In this document: piece by piece, positions 9,529 to 18,979 of the stretch
Position numbering within the stretch: the first letter of the stretch is position 1
Layout: the number at the start of each line of letters is the position of its first letter
Assembly: GCA_964526565.1 (NCBI GenBank)
Contig: CAZGMC010000005.1
Location: forward strand, 1 to 64,000
DNA: 64,000 nucleotides
Source of the DNA: CAZGMC01 sp964526565
Lineage (GTDB): Bacteria; Pseudomonadota; Alphaproteobacteria; DSM-16000; Inquilinaceae
Direction: 5' to 3'
Notes under the pieces: model-generated
The model's input: the letters and a program-made list of their open reading frames with translations, nothing else
Databases searched by the model: none
Told to the model about the DNA's origin: nothing
Translations under genes and position numbers: made by a program

Positions 9529-9602
9529 AGGCCAGGGCAGGCCAGGGCAGGCCAGGACCGGTTAGGCCAGCCTAGGCCAGCCTAGGCCAGGCCGGGCCAG
9601 GG
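9529..9602. repeat. Degenerate 10-bp tandem repeat
   Basis: About seven degenerate copies of ggccagggca/ggccagccta lie between the App1 gene and glcB. The surrounding 9283-9672 holds no recognisable gene; the glcB promoter must lie within it. Confidence 0.75.
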
Positions 9603-9672
9603 CGCAGCCGCGCGCCGGCCGCCGCGGCACTCAGGCAGGGCAATCAACAAGACAGCAGGCAGGGCACCACCC

Positions 9673-11853
9673 ATGACCGAGAGAACCGAGACCGCCGGGC
9701 TCAGCGTCGCCGACATCCTGTACCGCTTCGTCAACGACGAGGTGCTGCCGGACACCGGCGTCACGCCCGAGCAGTTCTGGTCGGGCTTCGCCGCCATCGT
9801 CCACGACGCGGGCCCGCGCAACAGGGAGCTGCTGGCGCGCCGCGACGACCTGCAGGCCAGGATCGACGCCTGGCACCGCGAGCGCCGCGGCCGCGGCTTC
9901 AGCGTGGGCGAGTACAAGGCGTTCCTCGAACATCTCGGCTACCTGTTGCCGGAGGGTGAGGACTTCGCGGTCGGCACCGCCAATGTCGACCCGGAAATCG
10001 GCGAGACCGCCGGGCCGCAGCTCGTCGTGCCGGTCGGCAATGCCCGCTTCGCGCTGAATGCCGCCAACGCCCGCTGGGGCAGCCTGTACGACGCGCTGTA
10101 CGGCACCGACGCCATCCCCCAGGAGGCGGGCGCGGCGATCGGCGCCGACTACAATCCGGAGCGCGGCCGGCGCGTCATCGCCAGGGCGCGCGCAGTGCTG
10201 GACACGCTGGCGCCGCTGGCCGACGGCTCGCACGTTGACGCCACCGCCTATGCCGTGCGCAACGGCGCCCTGGCGGTGGGCCTGAAGAGCGGCGCGGCGA
10301 CCATGCTCAAGCACCCGAAAGGATTTGCCGGCTATCGCGGCGACGCCGGCGAGCCGTCGGCCATCCTGCTGACCCGGCACGGCCTGCACGCCGAGATCGT
10401 CATCGACCGCAGCCACCCGATCGGCAAGAGCGACCCGGCCGGCGTCGCCGACGTGGTGCTGGAATCGGCGGTGACCACGATCATGGACTGCGAGGACTCG
10501 GTCGCCGCCGTCGATGCCGCGGACAAGGTCGCCGTCTACCGCAACTGGCTGGGCCTGATCGACGGCACGCTGACCACCAGCTTCGAGAAAAGCGGCCGGA
10601 CCGTGGAGCGGGCGCTGGAACCCGACCGCACCTACACCGGCCCGAGCGGCAGCGGCGTCGTCACCCTGCCTGGCCGATCGCTGATGCTGGTGCGCAATGT
10701 CGGCCACCTGATGACCAGCGACGCCGTGCTGGACCGCGACGGCAACCCGGTGCCGGAGGGCATGCTCGACGCCATGGTCACCTCGGCCGTGGCCATGCGC
10801 GACCTGAAGGGCCTGGGCCGGTTCCGCAACAGCCGCGCCGGGTCGATCTACATCGTCAAGCCGAAGATGCACGGGCCCGAGGAGGTCGCCTTCGCCGACG
10901 CCCTGTTCGGCCGGGTGGAGGACGCCCTGGGCCTGCCGCGCAACACCCTGAAAATGGGCATCATGGACGAGGAGCGGCGCACCACCGTCAACCTGAAGGA
11001 GTGCATCCGCGCCGCCCGGGACCGCGTGTGCTTTATCAATACGGGCTTCCTGGACCGCACCGGCGACGAGATCCACACCTCGATGGAGGCCGGGGCGATG
11101 ATCCGCAAGGGCGACATGAAGACCTCGGCCTGGCTGACGGCTTACGAGGACTGGAACGTGGACATCGGCCTGGAGTGCGGCCTGCCCGGCCACGCCCAGA
11201 TCGGCAAGGGCATGTGGCCGATGCCCGACCGGATGGCCGACATGCTGGCCGCCAAGATCGGCCACCCGAAGGCCGGCGCCAACACCGCCTGGGTGCCGTC
11301 GCCCACCGCCGCCACCCTGCACGCCCTGCACTACCACCAGGTCGACGTGGTGGCGCGGCAGGAGGAGCTGAAGGCGCGCCCGCGCCCGCGGCTGGACGAC
11401 ATCCTGTCGATCCCGGTGGTCGAGCGGCCGAACTGGACGCCGGAGCAGATCCAGCAGGAGCTGGACAACAACTGCCAGGGGATTCTCGGCTATGTGGTGC
11501 GCTGGGTCGACCAGGGCATCGGCTGTTCCAAGGTGCCCGACATCAACAATGTCGGCCTGATGGAAGACCGCGCCACGCTGCGCATCTCCAGCCAGCACGT
11601 GGCCAACTGGCTGTACCACGGCATCGCCACCGAGGCCCAGGTGCGCGAGACCCTGGAGCGCATGGCCGCCGTCGTGGACAAACAGAACGCCGACGATCCC
11701 AACTACCGCCCGATGGCGCCGAACTTCGACTCAAGCGTCGCCTTCCAGGCCGCCTGCGACCTGGTCTTCAAGGGCCGCGCCCAGCCCAACGGCTACACCG
11801 AACCCGTGCTCCACGCCCGACGGGCGGAGGCGAAAAGGGTGCATGGGGGGTAG
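9673..11853 (+). CDS. glcB: Malate synthase G
   Basis: A 726-residue protein of the usual length for isoform G. It condenses glyoxylate with acetyl-CoA to malate in the glyoxylate bypass or glycolate use. Family blocks are clear: ALNAANARWGSLYDALYGTD near 115, TTIMDCEDSVAAVDAADK near 275, KPKMHGPEEVAFAD near 398, KMGIMDEERRTTVNLKE (the catalytic Arg region), and EDWNVDIGLECGLPGHAQIG near 495. ACC CATGACC at the start gives ATG 9673. No isocitrate lyase gene is in the window. It ends 18 nt before the end of the convergent XRE gene. Confidence 0.96.
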   Translation: MTERTETAGLSVADILYRFVNDEVLPDTGVTPEQFWSGFAAIVHDAGPRNRELLARRDDLQARIDAWHRERRGRGFSVGEYKAFLEHLGYLLPEGEDFAVGTANVDPEIGETAGPQLVVPVGNARFALNAANARWGSLYDALYGTDAIPQEAGAAIGADYNPERGRRVIARARAVLDTLAPLADGSHVDATAYAVRNGALAVGLKSGAATMLKHPKGFAGYRGDAGEPSAILLTRHGLHAEIVIDRSHPIGKSDPAGVADVVLESAVTTIMDCEDSVAAVDAADKVAVYRNWLGLIDGTLTTSFEKSGRTVERALEPDRTYTGPSGSGVVTLPGRSLMLVRNVGHLMTSDAVLDRDGNPVPEGMLDAMVTSAVAMRDLKGLGRFRNSRAGSIYIVKPKMHGPEEVAFADALFGRVEDALGLPRNTLKMGIMDEERRTTVNLKECIRAARDRVCFINTGFLDRTGDEIHTSMEAGAMIRKGDMKTSAWLTAYEDWNVDIGLECGLPGHAQIGKGMWPMPDRMADMLAAKIGHPKAGANTAWVPSPTAATLHALHYHQVDVVARQEELKARPRPRLDDILSIPVVERPNWTPEQIQQELDNNCQGILGYVVRWVDQGIGCSKVPDINNVGLMEDRATLRISSQHVANWLYHGIATEAQVRETLERMAAVVDKQNADDPNYRPMAPNFDSSVAFQAACDLVFKGRAQPNGYTEPVLHARRAEAKRVHGG

Positions 11854-11871
11854 GGTCGGCAATGCCGGCCC

Positions 11872-12576
11872 TTATCCGGCGCTGCCGTGCTCGTCGGCGC
11901 CGGAGGCCGGGGCATCCACGTCGGCCCAGTCCCAGACGGCCCCGTAACGCCGCCGCCGGCGCGAGCGCGAGATCCTGGCGGACGCCGCCGCCGGCTGCCG
12001 CTGCGGCGCGGCCGGCTGGGCCGGGGGCAGCCCGGTCGCCGCCGATTCGGCCGTGCCGGGTTCGGGCGCCATCGGCTCGGCTGCCGCTGCAAGGGGTATC
12101 GTCTCCCCGCCGCCATTCGGCATCGGGATAACGGCCGGGTCCCCGCCGGCCGCCGGCTCCGGCCGGTCTTCCGAACCGGCGATCGCCGACAACAGGGCCA
12201 GCACCGACTCCCGTGTTTCCGGCGGGGCGGCATTCCACAGGAACACCAGGCGGGCGGCACGCCGGTTCATGATCGACGGCGACGGCACGGCTTCCGCCAC
12301 GCCCCCCGGGTTGCCGCCCGGGTTGCCACCCGCGTTGCCCAGACCCTCGTAGAAGAACCCGACCGGGACATCCAGCACTTCGCTCAACCGATGGAGCAGG
12401 CCGGCGCCGATGCGGTTGGCGCCGCGTTCATATTTCTGCACCTGCTGGAACGTCATGCCGATCCGCGACGCCAACGCGTCCTGACTCAGGCCGCGCAGCT
12501 GCCGCGCCAGCCGCACCCGGCTGCCGACATGCTGGTCCAGGACTTCCGTCTCCTGTTTTCGCCGTCTGCCTTTCAT
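11872..12576 (-). CDS. XRE-family helix-turn-helix regulator
   Basis: A 234-residue protein. Residues about 14-70 form a Cro/CI-type HTH (RVRLARQLRGLSQDALASRI, then FQQVQKYERGANRIGAGLL). This type, with VGSRVRLAR and YERGANRI, is common in Rhodospirillales. The remainder has GNPGGNPGG repeats, a short helical part with ARLVFLWNAAPPETRES, and an Ala/Pro-rich basic tail. ATG 12576 has AGGAGG at 12586-12581, 4 nt upstream; a GTG at 12579 is in frame. Regulatory target is unknown; glcB is the convergent neighbour. Confidence 0.8.
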   Translation of the reverse strand: MKGRRRKQETEVLDQHVGSRVRLARQLRGLSQDALASRIGMTFQQVQKYERGANRIGAGLLHRLSEVLDVPVGFFYEGLGNAGGNPGGNPGGVAEAVPSPSIMNRRAARLVFLWNAAPPETRESVLALLSAIAGSEDRPEPAAGGDPAVIPMPNGGGETIPLAAAAEPMAPEPGTAESAATGLPPAQPAAPQRQPAAASARISRSRRRRRYGAVWDWADVDAPASGADEHGSAG

Positions 12577-13300
12577 CACACCTCCTCACTCCGCCGTCAC
12601 GCGGCCTGCCGCGGCAACCCTCGATGCAACGCCCGCGACCCCTGCGCCACGATCCGGTCCTGCGCCCCGGCCCGAACCCGCCAGAACCTTCAGCGGCGCC
12701 TCACCCTATGCCACATACGAACGCATGTCTCGTCTTGTTACACCAAAGGTGCGCGGCATAATGCAGCTTCCGAGAATGATGCCGGCCCTGCCTGATCCGA
12801 TGAACGCGGCAATCCCGACAGAACAGGACAAGCATGCCACGAACAAGTCATATTCCAGATGCCCGGACAAGGCTGTCGACGCGCCGACGCCGCCTGTTCC
12901 ATCCGTCTGCATCAAGATACATGGTAATCCATGTCGATTTGATCAGCGCCGGCATTGGGCACGGATCGCAAAAAACACACAGGCCGGCTCGCAGGACATC
13001 TGCCGGGACGAGGTGATGTCGCTACCGCCGGACGTGATGACCATGGCCGTTGTCGATCGTTCGTGTATCGGATTGAATGTGAACTGGCAAAGATCTGGCA
13101 TCATGATGCACGGGCAGGGACTTACTGAATGAGTCCTGCCCGAAGTGCCAATCGCATCATGAATGAATTCCATCCCGCCCGCGGCGATGATGCGCACGGA
13201 TACTTCAGAAAGACCGACCACTGTTCGTCATTTGACTGCCAGGTCCATGCGGTTGACTCTTGGCCACGGAGTGCAACGCCGACACCGCCACCGCCGCGCT
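12577..13300. other. 724-bp intergenic region, no supported gene
   Basis: Lower in GC than the flanks. Several short open frames on both strands show no family resemblance and no ribosome binding site. It must hold the promoter of the XRE gene near its left end. I see no hairpin with a T run for the rodA operon that ends at 13301. Confidence 0.5.
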
Positions 13301-14464
13301 TCAGAAACGGACATCGAGGCCGCGCCGCGGGATGCGCACGTCGCGGTGCACGTAGACCGACAGGATCAGGCCGAAGCCCAGCAGCACCGCCAGCATCGCC
13401 GTGCCGCCGTAGGAGATCAGCGGCAGCGGCACGCCGACCACCGGGATCAGCCCCATGACCATGGCGATGTTGATGAACACGTACAGGAACAGGTTGGTCG
13501 CCAGGCCCAGCGAGACGAGCCGGCCGAAATGGTTGCGGCTGCGCAGGCCGATGACGATGCCGTAGGCGATCAGCAGCAGGTAGAGGAACAGCAGCGACAG
13601 CCCGCCGACCAGGCCGAACTCTTCGGCCAGCATGGTGAAGATGAAATCGGTCTGGCGCTCCGGCAGGAAGTTCAGGTGGCTCTGGGTGCCGGCCAGGAAG
13701 CCCTTGCCCCAGATGCCCCCCGAGCCCAGCGCGATCTTCGACTGCAGGATGTGGTAGCCGGCGCCGAGCGGGTCGCGCTCCGGGTTCAGGAACGTCAGGA
13801 TGCGGCTGCGCTGGTAGCCGTGCAGGAACTGCCAGATGACCGGCACCGCGGCCAGGCCGGCGGCAATGACGATGCCGAACAGCCACAGCCGCACCCCGGC
13901 CAGGAAGAACATCGCGCCGCCGACCATCAGCAGCATCAGCGCCGTGCCCAGGTCCGGCTGCCTGAGCACCAGTGCCGCCGGCGCCAGCACGATCAGCGCC
14001 GGGATCACCAGATGCGACAGGCGCCCGACCTCCTCCAGTGTCGGCCCGTGGAAGTGGCGGGCCAGGGCCAGGACCACGGCCACCTTCATCACCTCTGACG
14101 GCTGCAACTGGATCACGCCCAGGTCGATCCAGCGCTGCGCGCCCATGCCAGTCTCGCCCATGGCCTCGACCGCCAGCAGCAATGCGACGGTCATGAAGTA
14201 GACCGGATAGGCCAGTCGCAGCCAGATCCGCACGTCGACCAGGGCCACGGCGAACAGCATCGCCATGCCCAGCCCGAAGCGCACCATCTGGCGCGATGCC
14301 CATGGGTCGATGCTGCCGTTGGCGGCTGAATAGAGCATGGTGAAGCCGACTGCGGCGACCAGGCAGATCAGCAGCACCAGCGTCCAGTTGATCTGGATGA
14401 TCTTCTCACCCAGGGACATGCCCGGGTCGTCATGCGCCAGCTCGCCGCGCAACGACATGCTCAT
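13301..14464 (-). CDS. rodA: Rod-shape peptidoglycan polymerase RodA (SEDS)
   Basis: A 387-residue SEDS glycosyltransferase with about ten membrane segments that polymerises lipid II in the elongasome with PBP2. Family signatures are present: LRQPDLGTALMLLM, YQRSRILTFLNPERDPLGAG, SKIALGSGGIWGKGFLAGTQ, FLPERQTDFIFTMLAEE and PLISYGGTAML. ATG 14464 overlaps the mrdA stop by 4 nt (ATGA), which shows translational coupling; a second ATG lies at 14458. It is the last gene of the mre operon. Confidence 0.95.
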   Translation of the reverse strand: MSMSLRGELAHDDPGMSLGEKIIQINWTLVLLICLVAAVGFTMLYSAANGSIDPWASRQMVRFGLGMAMLFAVALVDVRIWLRLAYPVYFMTVALLLAVEAMGETGMGAQRWIDLGVIQLQPSEVMKVAVVLALARHFHGPTLEEVGRLSHLVIPALIVLAPAALVLRQPDLGTALMLLMVGGAMFFLAGVRLWLFGIVIAAGLAAVPVIWQFLHGYQRSRILTFLNPERDPLGAGYHILQSKIALGSGGIWGKGFLAGTQSHLNFLPERQTDFIFTMLAEEFGLVGGLSLLFLYLLLIAYGIVIGLRSRNHFGRLVSLGLATNLFLYVFINIAMVMGLIPVVGVPLPLISYGGTAMLAVLLGFGLILSVYVHRDVRIPRRGLDVRF

Positions 14465-16359
14465 CCGCCGCTCCGCCTTGCTGCCGGATCGGCCGTGACG
14501 ACCGGTCCGTCCGCGGCCGCGGTGACGAGGCGGCGGGCCGGGTTGCGGCGCTGGCACTCGTGCAGGATGTCGCGGGCGATCGGCGCCGCCACGCGGCTGC
14601 CGCCGCCGCCGTGCTCGACGATCACGGAGCAGGCGTAGCGCGGCGCATGGATCGGGGCGTAGGCGACGAACAGGGCGTGGTCGCGCTCGCGCCATGGCCG
14701 CAGGTGGTTGGGGACGATGCCGGTGGCCCGCTCTGCCGCGGTGATGCGGCGCACCTGCGAGGTGCCGGTCTTGCCGGCCATCTCCATGCCTTCCTCCGGG
14801 ATCTGCGCCCAGCGCGCCGTGCCGCCCGGACTGGTCGTGACCCGGATCATGCCTTCCTTGACGAACGCCAGGCTGCGCTCGGAAATGCCCAGGTCCGGCG
14901 CCTCGGCGGGCACCGGCGGCGCGTCGGGCTCGCCGACGCGCAGGGTCAGGTGCGGGCGCACCGCCCGCCCGCCATTGGCGATGCGCGCCGCCATGACAGC
15001 CAGTTGCAGCGGTGTGGACAGCACATAGCCCTGGCCGATCGAGGCGATCAGCGTCTCGCCCGGTTGCCAGGGCGCGCCCAGGTTCGCCTCCTTCCAGCCG
15101 CGTGTCGGCATCAGGCCGGGGCGCTCGCCCGGCAGGTCGATGCCGACCTCGCGGCCGATGCCGAAGCGCAGGGCCATGTCGGCGATGCGGTCGATGCCGA
15201 TGCGCCGCGACACGTCGTAGAAGAACACGTCGCACGACTGGGTCAGCGCCTCGACCAGGTTCATGTGGCCGTGGCCGCCGCGCCGCCAGCAGTGGAAGCG
15301 GTGGTTGCCCAGTGTCATGAACCCGGGGCAATAGACGGTGTGATGCGGGGCGATCAGCCCGCTCTCCAGCGCCGCCAGGGCGACGACCATCTTGAACGTG
15401 GACCCCGGCGCATACTGGCCCGTCAGCGCCTTGTTGTTGAGCGGATGGTACGGGTCATTGAGCAGCCGGTTCCAGTCGGCCGCACTGATGCCCGAGGTGA
15501 ACAGGTTGGGGTCGAAGGTCGGCGTCGACGCCATGGCGAACACCTCGCCGGTGACGGCATCCATGATCACGGCCGCGGCGCTGTGCTCGCTGGCCAGCCG
15601 CTGCTGGACGAACTCCTGCAGGCCGATGTCGAGGGTCAGCTGGACGTCGGCGCCGGGCGTGCCCTCGTCGTGGCTCAGCTCGCGGATGATGCGGCCGACG
15701 GCGTTGACCTCCACCTGGCTGGTGCCGGCGTCGCCGCGCAGCGCCTCCTCGTGCCGGCGCTCGATGCCCGACTTGCCGATGCGGAAGCCGGGCAGGGTCA
15801 GGACGGGATCGCCGGTCAGCTCGGCCTCGGACACGGCGCCGACATAGCCCACCACATGGGCCGTCGCCTCCGGCCGGGGATAGCGGCGCAGCTCGCCCAC
15901 CTCGATGGACAGGCCGGGCAGCTCGGGCGCGTTGACCTCCACCCTGGCCACCTGCGGCCAGGTCAGGTTGTCGGTCACGGTGACCGGCACGAAGGCGCGG
16001 CGACGCGACACGTCGCGCAGCACGCGGCGGCGGTCGGCCTCGGTCAGCGGCACGATGCCGGCCAGCCGGTCGAGGATGGCCGCGACATCGCCGGCCTGCT
16101 CGGCGACCAGCGCGACCCGGAAGTTCTGGTCGTTGACCGCCAGCGGCACGCCGAAGCGGTCGACGATCTGGCCGCGCGACGGCGCCAGCAGGCGGATGTT
16201 GATGCGGTTCTCCTCGGCGAGCATGGCGTAGCGCTCGCTCTCGGTCACCTGCAGATAGTACATCCGTCCGCCCAGCGCGGCGAACAGGGCAGCCTTGACC
16301 CCGCCCAGCACCAGGGCGCGGCGGGTCAGGCTGCGGTAGCGCTCGGAGTCGCGGTCCAT
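14461..16359 (-). CDS. mrdA: Penicillin-binding protein 2 (elongasome transpeptidase)
   Basis: A 632-residue class B PBP that cross-links peptidoglycan during elongation. One N-terminal membrane segment (ALVLGGVKAALFAALGGRM), a pedestal domain, then the transpeptidase domain with the three active-site motifs: STFK (APGSTFKMV, catalytic Ser), SCD (LTQSCDVFFYDV) and KTGTS. The stretch NPARRLV and beyond is a short low-complexity tail. It lies between mreD (4-nt gap) and rodA (4-nt overlap), the classic mre-mrd layout. Confidence 0.95.
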   Translation of the reverse strand: MDRDSERYRSLTRRALVLGGVKAALFAALGGRMYYLQVTESERYAMLAEENRINIRLLAPSRGQIVDRFGVPLAVNDQNFRVALVAEQAGDVAAILDRLAGIVPLTEADRRRVLRDVSRRRAFVPVTVTDNLTWPQVARVEVNAPELPGLSIEVGELRRYPRPEATAHVVGYVGAVSEAELTGDPVLTLPGFRIGKSGIERRHEEALRGDAGTSQVEVNAVGRIIRELSHDEGTPGADVQLTLDIGLQEFVQQRLASEHSAAAVIMDAVTGEVFAMASTPTFDPNLFTSGISAADWNRLLNDPYHPLNNKALTGQYAPGSTFKMVVALAALESGLIAPHHTVYCPGFMTLGNHRFHCWRRGGHGHMNLVEALTQSCDVFFYDVSRRIGIDRIADMALRFGIGREVGIDLPGERPGLMPTRGWKEANLGAPWQPGETLIASIGQGYVLSTPLQLAVMAARIANGGRAVRPHLTLRVGEPDAPPVPAEAPDLGISERSLAFVKEGMIRVTTSPGGTARWAQIPEEGMEMAGKTGTSQVRRITAAERATGIVPNHLRPWRERDHALFVAYAPIHAPRYACSVIVEHGGGGSRVAAPIARDILHECQRRNPARRLVTAAADGPVVTADPAARRSGG

Positions 16360-16363
16360 GGCC

Positions 16364-16882
16364 CTACCCCGGCTGGCGGACGAAGCCGCGGTGGAGCTGG
16401 ATGAACGCCCAGGCGGCGACCGGGAACAGCGCCACGGTCAGCAGCGTGCGGAACACCACCGGCTCGACCGGCATCACCCTGGCGAAGTACGCACTGAACG
16501 CTGCCCACTCCAGCGCCACGGCCAGCAGCATCAGCATGAAGAAGCCCCACCACAGCACGACGAACGAGCGGCCCACGAGAAAGCGGCGCTGGCCCAGCAC
16601 CATCCAGTGGCAGACCAGGAAGACCAACGAGTGGATGCCGAGCGGCGCCCCGGTCAGCGCGTCGTGGACCAGGCCGACGGCGAACACCAGGCTCAGCGGC
16701 ATCAGGTCGGGCCGGTGGATCGCCCAGTAGTAGATCGACATCAGCGCGAGCATGGGCGCAATGCGGCCGTAGAACGGCACCTGCAGCGGTGTCACCCCGA
16801 CCAGCGCCAGCAGCAGGGTGACCGCCCCCGGCGCCGCCCGGCGCGCCGCTCCGTCCAGCTTCTGCCACAGCGTCGCGTTCAC
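16364..16882 (-). CDS. mreD: Rod-shape determining protein MreD
   Basis: A 172-residue polytopic inner-membrane protein with five or six hydrophobic segments, assigned by position and by the MreD-like PLSLVFAVGLVHDALTGAPL and GIHSLVFLVCHWM. It scaffolds the elongasome with MreC and RodA/PBP2. Its ATG at 16882 overlaps the mreC stop by 4 nt. Confidence 0.88.
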   Translation of the reverse strand: MNATLWQKLDGAARRAAPGAVTLLLALVGVTPLQVPFYGRIAPMLALMSIYYWAIHRPDLMPLSLVFAVGLVHDALTGAPLGIHSLVFLVCHWMVLGQRRFLVGRSFVVLWWGFFMLMLLAVALEWAAFSAYFARVMPVEPVVFRTLLTVALFPVAAWAFIQLHRGFVRQPG

Positions 16883-17751
16883 CGCGGAGGCCCGACACCG
16901 GGGCGCAGCGCCGCCGCTCCGACATAGGGGCGGAAGTCCATGATCCGCACGTATTCCAGGCGGCTCAGGTCCTCGAACGGCTCGACCAGGGCGGTGCCGT
17001 CATCGACGGCGGCGACCACGCCCACCGGCAGGTCCGGGGCGAACATGCCGCCGTGGCCGGAGGTCGACACGCGGTCGCCGACCGCCACATGGCTTTCCGG
17101 GCGCAGGTGCAGCAGCCGCGGCCGGTCGGTGTTGTCGCCGCCCAGGATGGCGCGGTGGCGGGCCTGGCCGACCAGCACCGGGACGCGCGAGTTGAGGTCG
17201 GTGACCAGCAGCAGCCGGGCCGAGCGCTCGCCGGCCTGGACGACGCGGCCGACCAGGCCGCGCACGCCCAGCGCTGCCTGCCCGTCGGCAATGCCGTTCC
17301 GGGTGCCCATGCTGATCATCAGCGAGCGCACGAAGGCGCCGCTGTTGTCGCCGACGACGCGGGCGGTGACGAAGGTGTGCGGCGTCGCCGGGTGGTAGTT
17401 GGCCAGCGCCCGCAGCGCCGCGTTCTCCGCCTCCAGGCGATAGGCGGCCCGCTCGAACCGCAGCAGGGCCGCATTCTCCGCCTGCAGCCGCGCGTTCTCC
17501 CGGCGCAGATGGGCCAGCTCGTGGGTCCAGTCGACGGCGTCGGCGACGCTGCCCGCCGGCCGCGACAGCAGGTCGAGCAGCGGGGCGACGGCATCGGCCA
17601 GGCGGCTGCGCAGGCCGTCCAGCACGACCGTGTCGACCTTGCCGAGCATCATGACGGCGACCGCAGCGGTCAGCAGCAGCGCGAACGAAAAACGCTGCGC
17701 CAGCGCCCTGAGCGCCACGATGCGCGCCATGGACCGGGTCCGTTGCCTCAC
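16879..17751 (-). CDS. mreC: Rod-shape determining protein MreC
   Basis: A 290-residue bitopic protein: one N-terminal membrane helix (FALLLTAAVAVMMLG), a coiled coil (ELAHLRRENARLQAENAALL onward, about 75-115), and a periplasmic beta-domain pair with VTARVVGDNSGAFVRSLMI and GLVGRVVQAGERSARLLLVT, as in the MreC family. Downstream of mreB by 89 nt and overlapping mreD. Confidence 0.93.
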   Translation of the reverse strand: MRQRTRSMARIVALRALAQRFSFALLLTAAVAVMMLGKVDTVVLDGLRSRLADAVAPLLDLLSRPAGSVADAVDWTHELAHLRRENARLQAENAALLRFERAAYRLEAENAALRALANYHPATPHTFVTARVVGDNSGAFVRSLMISMGTRNGIADGQAALGVRGLVGRVVQAGERSARLLLVTDLNSRVPVLVGQARHRAILGGDNTDRPRLLHLRPESHVAVGDRVSTSGHGGMFAPDLPVGVVAAVDDGTALVEPFEDLSRLEYVRIMDFRPYVGAAALRPGVGPPR

Positions 17752-17840
17752 TGCCGCTCCCCCTCCGGCCGGTCGTGAGGTGAATCAGTCGTCTACCGCC
17801 TCCGCGGCGCCGGATCAAGCCGCGCCACACGCGTTGATGT

Positions 17841-18881
17841 CTAGTAGGTATTGATTAATACCGACTTGAGGATTTTCATCTCCTCCAGGGCGCGTCCGGT
17901 GCCCAGCGCCACGCACGACAGCGGATCGTCGGCGATGGTCACGGGCAGGCCGGTGGCGTGGCGCAGCACGTAGTCCAGGTTGCCGAGCAGGGCGCCGCCG
18001 CCGGTCAGCACGATGCCCTTGTCGACGATGTCGGCGGCCAGCTCCGGCGCGGTGTGCTCCAGCGCCACCTTGACCGCCTCGACGATGGCGCTGACCGGCT
18101 CGGCCAGGCTTTCGGAGATCTGGCGTTCGGTGATGATCAGCTCCTTGGGCACGCCGTTCATCAGGTCGCGGCCCTTGATCTCCATGACCGCGCCGTCGCC
18201 GTCCTCCGGCGGGCAGGCCGAGCCGATCTCCTTCTTGATGCGCTCGGCCGAGCCTTCGCCGATCAGCAGGTTATGGTGGCGCCGGATGTAGCCGATGATG
18301 GCCTCGTCCATCTTGTCGCCGCCGACGCGCACCGAGCGGGAATAGACGATGCCGCCCAGCGCCAGCACGGCGACCTCGGTGGTGCCGCCGCCGATGTCGA
18401 CGACCATCGAGCCGGTCGGCTCGGTCACCGGCAGGCCGGCGCCGATCGCCGCGGCCATCGGCTCCTCGATCAGCAGCACCTTGCGGGCGCCGGCCGACTC
18501 AGCCGATTCCTGGATGGCGCGCCGCTCCACCGCGGTCGAGCCCGAGGGCACGCAGATGATCACCTGCGGGCTGGCGAAGCTGCGCCGATTGTGGACCTTG
18601 CGGATGAAATGCTTGATCATTTCCTCCGCGACCTCGAAGTCGGCGATGACGCCGTCGCGCAACGGCCGGATCGCCTGAATGTTGCCCGGCGTTCGCCCAA
18701 GCATCTGCTTGGCCTCGTCGCCGACGGCAAGCACCTGCTTCTTGCCACGGATTGTGGCAATGGCGACGACCGACGGCTCGTTGAGGACGATGCCGCGGCC
18801 CTTGAGATAGACCAGGGTGTTGGCCGTCCCCAGGTCGATGGCCATGTCGTTGGACAGGAAGCCCAAGAGATTGGCGAACAT
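17841..18881 (-). CDS. mreB: Actin-like rod-shape protein MreB
   Basis: A 346-residue bacterial actin that directs lateral wall growth. It starts MFANLLGFLSNDMAIDLGTA and carries phosphate-1 (DLGTANTLVY), phosphate-2 (VVDIGGGTTEVAVLALGG) and the adenosine motif (GIVLTGGGALLGNLD). First gene of the mreBCD-mrdA-rodA operon. The region upstream (18882-18979) holds a candidate leuA terminator, so mreB probably has its own promoter there. Confidence 0.97.
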   Translation of the reverse strand: MFANLLGFLSNDMAIDLGTANTLVYLKGRGIVLNEPSVVAIATIRGKKQVLAVGDEAKQMLGRTPGNIQAIRPLRDGVIADFEVAEEMIKHFIRKVHNRRSFASPQVIICVPSGSTAVERRAIQESAESAGARKVLLIEEPMAAAIGAGLPVTEPTGSMVVDIGGGTTEVAVLALGGIVYSRSVRVGGDKMDEAIIGYIRRHHNLLIGEGSAERIKKEIGSACPPEDGDGAVMEIKGRDLMNGVPKELIITERQISESLAEPVSAIVEAVKVALEHTAPELAADIVDKGIVLTGGGALLGNLDYVLRHATGLPVTIADDPLSCVALGTGRALEEMKILKSVLINTY

Positions 18882-18920
18882 TCAGGGGATTTTTCTCTGA
18901 GCGTTGAATAGGCCGGCGCG

Positions 18921-18949
18921 AAAAGCCGACGGCGGGAACAGGCCCGCCG
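18921..18949 (-). terminator. Candidate leuA terminator
   Basis: On the minus strand a 7-bp stem (cggcggg/cccgccg, 18949-18930, 6-nt loop) is followed by TCGGC and then TTTT at 18924-18921. It is a weak hairpin between leuA and mreB. Confidence 0.4.
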
Positions 18950-18979
18950 CCGGTTGCATAGAACAATGTCGGGACAGGC

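Noticed and set aside
12725..13132. 135-codon frame in the XRE-rodA interval
   Set aside because: Composition and lack of start signal suggest chance.
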